Below, piece by piece: positions 58,516 to 64,000 of a stretch of DNA of 64,000 nt (positions are counted from its first letter, which is position 1; each line of letters starts with the position of its first letter). The notes beneath the pieces were generated by a model. That model worked only from the letters and a program-made list of their open reading frames with translations, made no database searches and was not told where the DNA came from. This stretch comes from Williamsia serinedens (GTDB lineage Bacteria > Actinomycetota > Actinomycetes > Mycobacteriales > Mycobacteriaceae). The position numbers and the translations under genes were made by a program. The stretch spans positions 372,001 through 436,000 of the forward strand of contig NZ_JAMTCG010000001.1 of the NCBI RefSeq assembly GCF_024171725.1. Direction: 5' to 3'.

Positions 58516-59319
58516 TCAGGTGAACCGAAACGAGCGGATGGCGGCGACCGCGGCGACGACTCCCCAGGCGATGAGGACACCGAAGCCCACCCAGTCGATC
58601 GACAACCGGGTGGCCTGGTGCAGGGCCTCGGCGAGTGCCCCCGACGGGGAGCAGCGGGCGACCCATCGCACCGCCTCGGGTACCGACGACCCGGCGACCA
58701 CGAGACTGCCGATGCCGATGAAGACGAACCACGCGATGTTCGCGACCGCCAGGACGATCTCGGCCCGCAGGGTGCCGCCGAGCAGCAGGCCGAGCGCGGA
58801 GAACGTGAGCGTGCCGAGGGCGATCGCGACGGCGCCCACGAGCAGGCCGCCGAGGCCGACGTCCCAGCCGAACGCGACGCCGATCGCGCCGAGGACGACC
58901 GCCTGCAGCACCACCACGACGGCGACGGCGATCGACTTCCCGGCGATGACACCCCATCGGGGCAGCGGTGTGGCGCCGAGGCGTTTCAGGGCCCCGTAGC
59001 GACGGTCGAAGCCGACCGCGATCGCCTGCCCGGTGAACGCCGTCGACATGACCGCCACCGTCATGATCGCGGGGACGAACCGATCCGCGCGCGACTCCGC
59101 GCCCGTGGAGATGGGCAGCAGGCAGAGTCCGATCAGCATCGTGACCGGGATGAACATGGTCAGCAACAACTGCTCGCCGTTGCGCAGCAGCAACACCAGC
59201 TCCATGCGCGACTGCGCCAGCAGCATGCGCAGGACCGGCGCGGCGGCGGGTCGCGGGGTGAACAGGCCCGGGGTGAAGCGTCCCGCGGGTGCGGCGGCGC
59301 GGTGCGGGGTGTCGGTCAT
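58516..59319 (-). CDS. ABC-2 type exporter permease
   Basis: 267-residue ABC-2 permease with about six transmembrane helices (starting near residue 50). It has the RRYGALKRLGATPLPR cytosolic segment found in DrrB/antibiotic-exporter permeases. The gene overlaps the ATPase gene by ATGA on the minus strand, so the two form one transporter. Substrate unknown; the position before ctaA and after mptB is conserved in mycobacteria (Rv1456c-Rv1459c region, from memory). Confidence 0.87.
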   Translation of the reverse strand: MTDTPHRAAAPAGRFTPGLFTPRPAAAPVLRMLLAQSRMELVLLLRNGEQLLLTMFIPVTMLIGLCLLPISTGAESRADRFVPAIMTVAVMSTAFTGQAIAVGFDRRYGALKRLGATPLPRWGVIAGKSIAVAVVVVLQAVVLGAIGVAFGWDVGLGGLLVGAVAIALGTLTFSALGLLLGGTLRAEIVLAVANIAWFVFIGIGSLVVAGSSVPEAVRWVARCSPSGALAEALHQATRLSIDWVGFGVLIAWGVVAAVAAIRSFRFT

Positions 59320-60251
59320 CCGCGGAGCTCCCGTCCGGTGAGGTCGAGGAAGACGTCCTCGAGGCTGCGCGTCTCCACCCGCATGTCGGTGGCCAGGACG
59401 TTGATCCGGGCACACCAGGCCGTCACCGCCGCGACCACCTCGGGGGTGACGGGTCCGGCGACGAGGTAAGTGCCGGGGGACACCTCCTCGGTGGAGTACT
59501 CCTCGGCGAGGATCGAGCGCAGCAGGTCGAGGTCGAGGCCACGGGGCGCCTTGAACCGCAGCTCGTTCTCCGCGCCGCGACTCGTCACCTCCGACGGCGT
59601 GCCGTGTGCGACGACGCGACCGCGGTCGATGATCACCAGGTCGTCGGCGAGTTGCTCGGCCTCGTCCATGAGGTGCGTGGTCAACAACACACAGACACCG
59701 TCGGCCCGCAGGCGGTCGATCAGCTCCCACACCAGGATCCGCGCGGCGGCGTCGAGGCCGGCGGTGGGCTCGTCGAGGAAGACCAGTTCCGGGCGACCGA
59801 CGAGCGCGCAGGCCAGCCCGAGGCGCTGCTGCTGGCCGCCGGAGAGCCGCCGGTACGGCGTACGCTGGGCCTCCCGCAGGCCGAGGGTGTCCAGGAGCCA
59901 GTCAGGGTCGATGGGGTCGGCCGAGTAGGCGGCGCACAGGCGGAGCATCTCGCCGGCGCGGGCGCCCGGGTAGGCGCCGCCGCCCTGCAGCATCACGCCG
60001 ATGCGGGGTCGCAGCGCCTCGTTGTCGGCGATCGGGTCGAGTCCGAGCACGCGCACCGTGCCGTCGTCGGGGGCGAGGAACCCCTCGCAGATCTCGACGG
60101 TCGTCGTCTTGCCCGCGCCGTTGGGACCGAGCAGTGCGACCACCTGACCGCGTTCCGCACGCAGGTCGATGCCGTCCACCGCGGTCGTCCCGTCGAAGCG
60201 TTTGACGAGGCCCGTGACGTCCAGCGCCGGGGCTCCGATCGGGCTGTTCAC
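59316..60251 (-). CDS. ABC exporter ATP-binding protein
   Basis: 311-residue DrrA-like ATPase. Walker A is LLGPNGAGKTTT (about 41-52), the Q-loop is VMLQGGG, the signature is LSGGQQQRLGLA, Walker B is LVFLDEPTAGLD and the switch His is in LLTTHLMDEAE. A C-terminal domain of about 90 residues follows. It powers the permease gene that overlaps it. GTG 60251 lies 7 bases after a TACTGT hexamer. Confidence 0.93.
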   Translation of the reverse strand: MNSPIGAPALDVTGLVKRFDGTTAVDGIDLRAERGQVVALLGPNGAGKTTTVEICEGFLAPDDGTVRVLGLDPIADNEALRPRIGVMLQGGGAYPGARAGEMLRLCAAYSADPIDPDWLLDTLGLREAQRTPYRRLSGGQQQRLGLACALVGRPELVFLDEPTAGLDAAARILVWELIDRLRADGVCVLLTTHLMDEAEQLADDLVIIDRGRVVAHGTPSEVTSRGAENELRFKAPRGLDLDLLRSILAEEYSTEEVSPGTYLVAGPVTPEVVAAVTAWCARINVLATDMRVETRSLEDVFLDLTGRELRG

Positions 60252-60258
60252 GCGCTCA

Positions 60259-60264
60259 ACAGTA
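60259..60264 (-). promoter_or_regulatory. ABC exporter -10 hexamer TACTGT, leaderless
   Basis: On the minus strand TACTGT is followed by exactly 7 bases and the GTG of the ATPase gene at 60251. No SD is present. Confidence 0.55.
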
Positions 60265-60309
60265 GGCGGACGGCCGCGCGCGATCGCCGGGGGGCGTGCC
60301 CGGCACGGG

Positions 60310-62220
60310 TCACCGGACCCGCTGGTCGGCGGCCACGACGCGGTCCGACGGGGCTGTCGACGACGTCGCGTCGTACGACGCGGTGTCGAGCGGGTCGGTC
60401 CGGTGGTCGCCGTGCTCGCCGGTCGGGTCGTCGTCGGGGGCGGGCGCGTTCCGGTCGCGCCGGCTGCGCGGACGCTCGAAGAACAGGGCGACGAGGACGG
60501 CGGTGAGCAGGATCGATGCGACGATCGCCTCGGCGAGCTGGAACCCGCGGGTACCCGCGCCGGTGGGCAGGACGACCACGGCGATCACCGCGGACACCGC
60601 GATCGCGACGAGTCGGAACCATCGGCCGGTCGCCCACGCGGCCAGCGGGATTATCGCCCACAGCAGGTACCACGCCTGCACGAACGGGAAGAACACGACG
60701 AACGTGGCCATCGCGATGCCGAGTGCGCCGAGCGGGTGCAGGCGCCCGGCGAGGGCCGCGAGCAGCCACCGGACGATGAACACGGCCGCGATGAGCTGCC
60801 CGATGGGACGGGCCACGTCGAGCATGGCCTGGGTGTGGTCGCCGAGACCGAGCAGGACGCCCACACGCCCGCCGGTGACGCCGAGCAGCGTCGGCATCGA
60901 CATCCACGACCGGACGACGTCGCCGGTGCTCAGCGTCTTCGTCCAGCCGAAACCCAGACCGGTTCCGACGCAGATGCCGACGACCACGACGGCGAGCACC
61001 GCGAACAGCACCCCGGCCGCCCCGGCCAGGGCGATCACCGACTGTCGTGACCGCACCCACCACTGCGATCGGGGTGCGTGTCGGAGCGCGGGCAGGGTGG
61101 CGCCCCACCGGCGCGCGAGTCCGATGCCGACGAACCCGAGCGCGAGCAGGGAGGCGATCTTCACCATCGACGACGCCGCGATCACCACCACGCCGGCGAG
61201 GAACAGCCACCCCGTCGGTGACGGCAGCCACGACGGGACGCGGCGTAGACGGTTCGGGGAGTCCAGCGCGCGGAAGCAGAGTTCGATGCCGGCGAGCATC
61301 ATGCCGAGCATCAGGGCCTCGTTGTGGATGCCCCCGACCAGATGCAGGATCAGCAACGGGTTCATCGCCCCGAGCCACAACGCGGCGACCGGTGACACCC
61401 CGCAGCGCCGGGCCAGGCGCGGCAACGCCCACACGATGAGGGCGACGCCGGCGAGCGCGACCACACGGTGCAGCAGGATCGCGGCGGACAGATCGTCGCC
61501 GGTGAGGTTCGTGATGCCCTTGCCCAGCCAGAGGAACAGCGGCCCGTATGGCGCGGGGGTGTCGCGCCAGAGGTTGGGCACCGACCGGGTGAAGACGTGG
61601 TCGACGCCGAGTCCGCGCACCGGGCTGATCACGTACGGGTCCATGCCCTTCGCCGCGATCGCGCTCTGGGCGAGGTAGGAGTAGATGTCCTTGCTCAGCA
61701 GCGGCGGTGCCACGACGATCGGCGCCAGCCAGACCAGCAGTGTCCGGTCCGCCTGTCGGCGCGTCATCCGTCGTTCGGGCCGGCGTCCGGCGGCGACCTC
61801 GACGGTGAGCCGGCCCACCGCGAACCGGCCCAGCATCAGCCAGGCCAGCACCAGGATGATCGTCCCGGAGATCGAGAGGGTGAGCGCCGTCGTCCACATG
61901 CGGGACGGCAGCGACAGCAGCCGCATCCCCGCGATGGGGTTCTGCAACACGGGCACCGCGCCGGTGCCGAGCGAGCCGACCAGGATCAGGATCGAGCCGA
62001 CGGCGCCGAAGATCCGGATCCGCGCGAGGTCCCGGTTCTCGGCGGGCCGCAGCGGACCGACCTCGGGCTCGCGGTCGTGCATGCGGGCGAGCGACACGCC
62101 GTAGTCGCCGGGCAGGTCCGGGGGCGGCGCGGTCCGACGGCGTCGCAGACCCAGGTACTCGCCCACGACACGGACGCGCGCGGGAATCACGCCGCGGGCC
62201 CGCGGCCGGGGGTCTGCCAC
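60310..62220 (-). CDS. mptB: Alpha-(1->6)-mannopyranosyltransferase MptB
   Basis: GT-C polyprenol-phosphate-mannose-dependent mannosyltransferase that starts the lipomannan/lipoarabinomannan (or arabinomannan-type) mannan core in mycolate-bearing actinobacteria. 636 residues with about 13 transmembrane helices. The first-loop acidic motif is SKDIYSY (about 178-184), and YGPLFLWLGKGI and GGIHNEALMLGMML are family landmarks. A disordered acidic tail of about 50 residues ends it. GTG 62220 lies 6 bases after TAGTCT. Position next to sufR matches mycobacteria. Confidence 0.88.
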   Translation of the reverse strand: MADPRPRARGVIPARVRVVGEYLGLRRRRTAPPPDLPGDYGVSLARMHDREPEVGPLRPAENRDLARIRIFGAVGSILILVGSLGTGAVPVLQNPIAGMRLLSLPSRMWTTALTLSISGTIILVLAWLMLGRFAVGRLTVEVAAGRRPERRMTRRQADRTLLVWLAPIVVAPPLLSKDIYSYLAQSAIAAKGMDPYVISPVRGLGVDHVFTRSVPNLWRDTPAPYGPLFLWLGKGITNLTGDDLSAAILLHRVVALAGVALIVWALPRLARRCGVSPVAALWLGAMNPLLILHLVGGIHNEALMLGMMLAGIELCFRALDSPNRLRRVPSWLPSPTGWLFLAGVVVIAASSMVKIASLLALGFVGIGLARRWGATLPALRHAPRSQWWVRSRQSVIALAGAAGVLFAVLAVVVVGICVGTGLGFGWTKTLSTGDVVRSWMSMPTLLGVTGGRVGVLLGLGDHTQAMLDVARPIGQLIAAVFIVRWLLAALAGRLHPLGALGIAMATFVVFFPFVQAWYLLWAIIPLAAWATGRWFRLVAIAVSAVIAVVVLPTGAGTRGFQLAEAIVASILLTAVLVALFFERPRSRRDRNAPAPDDDPTGEHGDHRTDPLDTASYDATSSTAPSDRVVAADQRVR

Positions 62221-62226
62221 GAGTGC

Positions 62227-62232
62227 AGACTA
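62227..62232 (-). promoter_or_regulatory. mptB -10 hexamer TAGTCT, leaderless
   Basis: On the minus strand TAGTCT is followed by 6 bases and the mptB GTG at 62220, with no SD in between. Confidence 0.5.
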
Positions 62233-62326
62233 TCCGTCGGGCAGGCCGTGCCGGGCGTCGTCGTACCGCGTCTCGTGCCCGGCGGGGGATAGGTCACCCT
62301 TGCTGGCATCGCGTCGCGAATTAGGT

Positions 62327-62342
62327 GACACTTGTGTTGTGA
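62327..62342 (+). promoter_or_regulatory. SufR operator overlapping -10 and start codon
   Basis: ACACT-TGTGT-TGTGA (62328-62342) exactly fits the ACACT-N5-TGTGA site I recall for mycobacterial SufR. The left arm is part of GACACT (62327-62332), which matches the -10 rule and lies 6 bases before the sufR GTG at 62339; the right arm contains that GTG. Binding would block the promoter. Confidence 0.7.
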
Positions 62343-63151
62343 AAACCTCGTCGGCAGGCGCGCGCTCGGTGGAGCCGCACGTCACGATCATCGCGGAGGG
62401 CCAGACCCGGTCCGCGGTGATCGCATTGCTGCTCGAGCACGGACCCAGCACCGCCGGCGAGATCGGCGAGGAACTCGGCATGAGCGCCGCGGGTGTGCGA
62501 CGTCACCTCGACGCCCTGATCGCCGAGGGTCACGTCACGGCCGGCGAGTCGTCGCCGTACGTGCGCCGCGGCCGTGGGAGGCCCGCCAAGCAGTTCCGGC
62601 TGACCGCCTCCGGCCGGGGCCGCCTCCCGCACGCCTACGACGACCTCGCCGGTGCGGCCATGCGCCGTCTGCGTGAGCTCGGCGGGGACGACGCCGTCCG
62701 TGCCTTCGCGGCCGACCGGATCGACGACGTGGTCGGTGACGTCGAGCCGACCACGCCGGAGCAGGCCGAGCGCGACCCGGCCGCCGTCGAACGCACCGCG
62801 GCGCAGATCGCCGACGCGCTCACGCGGTCGGGGTTCTCCGCCGACACACGCCGCGTCGGCAACGGCGTCCAGATCTGCCAGCACCACTGCCCGGTGGGGC
62901 ACGTCGCGCAGGAGTTCCCCGAACTCTGCGAGGCCGAGACGGCACGGTTCACCGCGCTGCTCGGCACGCACGTGCAGCGGCTGGCCACGATCGCCAACGG
63001 CGACTGCGCGTGCACCACCCATGTACCCCTGCCCACCCCCACGACCTCGCACCCCGGCCCCGGCCGGGCACGTGTGACCTCGGCGGCCGACGCACAGCCC
63101 CCGTCGCCGACCGCCACCATCCACCGAGAGGACACCGATGACCGTCACTGA
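62339..63151 (+). CDS. sufR: Iron-sulfur-sensing repressor SufR
   Basis: ArsR/DeoR-like winged-helix repressor of the suf operon, inactive when its cluster is lost. The N-terminal helix-turn-helix covers about 22-70 ([20 protein letters not shown]), followed by the [14 protein letters not shown] wing. Cluster-ligand cysteines are Cys180, Cys184, Cys197 and Cys225 (Cys223 nearby); the 4-13-28 spacing equals that recalled for M. tuberculosis. The last 40 residues are Pro/Thr-rich. GTG 62339 agrees with the -10. The coding end overlaps sufB by 14 bases. Confidence 0.93.
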   Translation: MKTSSAGARSVEPHVTIIAEGQTRSAVIALLLEHGPSTAGEIGEELGMSAAGVRRHLDALIAEGHVTAGESSPYVRRGRGRPAKQFRLTASGRGRLPHAYDDLAGAAMRRLRELGGDDAVRAFAADRIDDVVGDVEPTTPEQAERDPAAVERTAAQIADALTRSGFSADTRRVGNGVQICQHHCPVGHVAQEFPELCEAETARFTALLGTHVQRLATIANGDCACTTHVPLPTPTTSHPGPGRARVTSAADAQPPSPTATIHREDTDDRH

Positions 63152-64000
63152 CCCCCGCACCCCCACCGGCGGGCCGACCCCGTTGACGCAAGAGGAGACC
63201 ATCGCGTCGCTGGGGACGTACGGCTACGGCTGGGCCGACTCGGACGACGCCGGCGCCGCCGCGCAGCGCGGCCTGTCGGAGGCCGTCGTCGCCGACATCT
63301 CGGGCAAGAAGAACGAGCCCGAGTGGATGCTCGCCGCCCGTCTCAAGGCGCTGCAGACCTTCGAGCGCAAGCCGATGCCGACCTGGGGCAGCGACCTCGA
63401 CGGCATCGACTTCGACAACATCAAGTACTTCGTGCGCTCGACGGAGAAGCAGGCCGCGTCCTGGGACGACCTGCCCGACGACATCAAGAACACCTACGAC
63501 AAGCTCGGCATCCCCGAGGCGGAGAAGCAGCGTCTCGTGGCCGGTGTCGCGGCCCAGTACGAGTCGGAGGTCGTCTACCACCAGATCCGCGAGGACCTGG
63601 AGGAGAAGGGCGTCATCTTCGTCGACACCGACACCGGTCTGCGCGAGCACGAGGACCTGTTCCGGGAGTACTTCGGTTCGGTGATCCCGGCCGGCGACAA
63701 CAAGTTCTCCGCGCTGAACACCGCCGTGTGGTCGGGTGGCTCGTTCATCTACGTGCCGAAGGGTGTCCACGTCGACATCCCGCTGCAGGCCTACTTCCGG
63801 ATCAACACCGAGAACATGGGCCAGTTCGAGCGGACGCTGATCATCGTCGACGAGGGCGCCTACGTGCACTACGTCGAGGGCTGTACCGCGCCGATCTACA
63901 AGACCGACTCGCTGCACTCCGCGGTCGTCGAGATCATCGTGAAGAAGGGTGGTCGCTGCCGCTACACGACCATCCAGAACTGGTCGAACAACGTCTACAA
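63138..64000 (+). CDS. sufB: Fe-S cluster assembly scaffold SufB (partial)
   Basis: Core scaffold of the SUF machinery (SufBCD), truncated by the window end after about 287 codons. The N-terminal helical part (to about 105) and the beta-helix entry ([36 protein letters not shown]) are intact. Cys249 lies in [12 protein letters not shown], the site where mycobacterial SufB carries an intein; no insertion is present up to the window end. SD GAGAGG precedes ATG 63138 by about seven bases, within the end of sufR, so the two genes are translationally linked. Confidence 0.96.
   Translation, partial: MTVTDPRTPTGGPTPLTQEETIASLGTYGYGWADSDDAGAAAQRGLSEAVVADISGKKNEPEWMLAARLKALQTFERKPMPTWGSDLDGIDFDNIKYFVRSTEKQAASWDDLPDDIKNTYDKLGIPEAEKQRLVAGVAAQYESEVVYHQIREDLEEKGVIFVDTDTGLREHEDLFREYFGSVIPAGDNKFSALNTAVWSGGSFIYVPKGVHVDIPLQAYFRINTENMGQFERTLIIVDEGAYVHYVEGCTAPIYKTDSLHSAVVEIIVKKGGRCRYTTIQNWSNNVY

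Overview
The window is 64 kb of high-GC actinobacterial chromosome with almost no non-coding space. Gene content and order place it in the Mycobacteriales. It carries mihF (mycobacterial integration host factor), whiA, opcA next to zwf, a helicase-dead priA, the arabinomannan/LM mannosyltransferase mptB next to the suf operon, and a Ddn-like (F420-type) domain. As I recall the Mycobacterium tuberculosis map, the order pyrR-pyrB-pyrC-carA-carB-pyrF-mihF-gmk-rpoZ-coaBC-metK, fmt-rsmB-rpe-rib, uvrC-rapZ-yvcK-whiA, gap-pgk-tpi-secG-ppc, pgl-opcA-zwf-tal-tkt-ctaB and qor-ctaA-ABC-mptB-sufR-sufB is the same there. A Gordonia/Williamsia/Rhodococcus-like genus fits; the species cannot be named from sequence alone.

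Layout. 1-6042: mltG, then shikimate genes (aroE, a minimal prepilin peptidase, aroC-aroK-aroB), most linked by 4-base stop/start overlaps. 6044-8855: a small membrane protein on the minus strand, then pepQ, efp and nusB. 8856-17718: the pyrimidine operon pyrR-pyrB-pyrC-(PH-like)-carA-carB-pyrF, headed by a predicted PyrR-binding RNA hairpin two bases from the pyrR Shine-Dalgarno (SD). 17719-27297: housekeeping genes mihF, gmk, rpoZ, coaBC, metK, priA, def, fmt, rsmB. 27308-32200: rpe and riboflavin biosynthesis (ribD, FMN riboswitch, ribC, ribBA, ribH, PH-domain protein). 32201-34333: a 21-bp repeat array and a lipoprotein gamma-glutamyltransferase. 34441-39572: uvrC-rapZ-yvcK-whiA. 39686-45941: lower glycolysis (gap-pgk-tpiA), secG and ppc. 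45970-48339: an accessory pair, an Old Yellow Enzyme fused to a Ddn-like domain, divergent from a TetR regulator with a NemR-type operator between them. 48351-54815, minus strand: the pentose-phosphate cluster tkt-tal-zwf-opcA-pgl. 55109-62220: haem O/A synthesis (ctaB, ctaA), a quinone oxidoreductase, an ABC exporter and mptB. 62339-64000: sufR and the start of sufB, which runs off the window.

The most noteworthy signals are the OYE-Ddn fusion with its promoter/operator architecture, the PyrR and FMN RNA elements with visible SD-occluding structures, the SufR operator lying over its own promoter and start codon, a set of promoters whose -10 hexamer lies 6-7 bases from the start codon (leaderless mRNAs), the two-sided 21-bp repeat array, and a gmk gene whose only well-placed ribosome-binding site is in the wrong frame. 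No tRNA, rRNA, CRISPR array, insertion sequence or prophage was seen.
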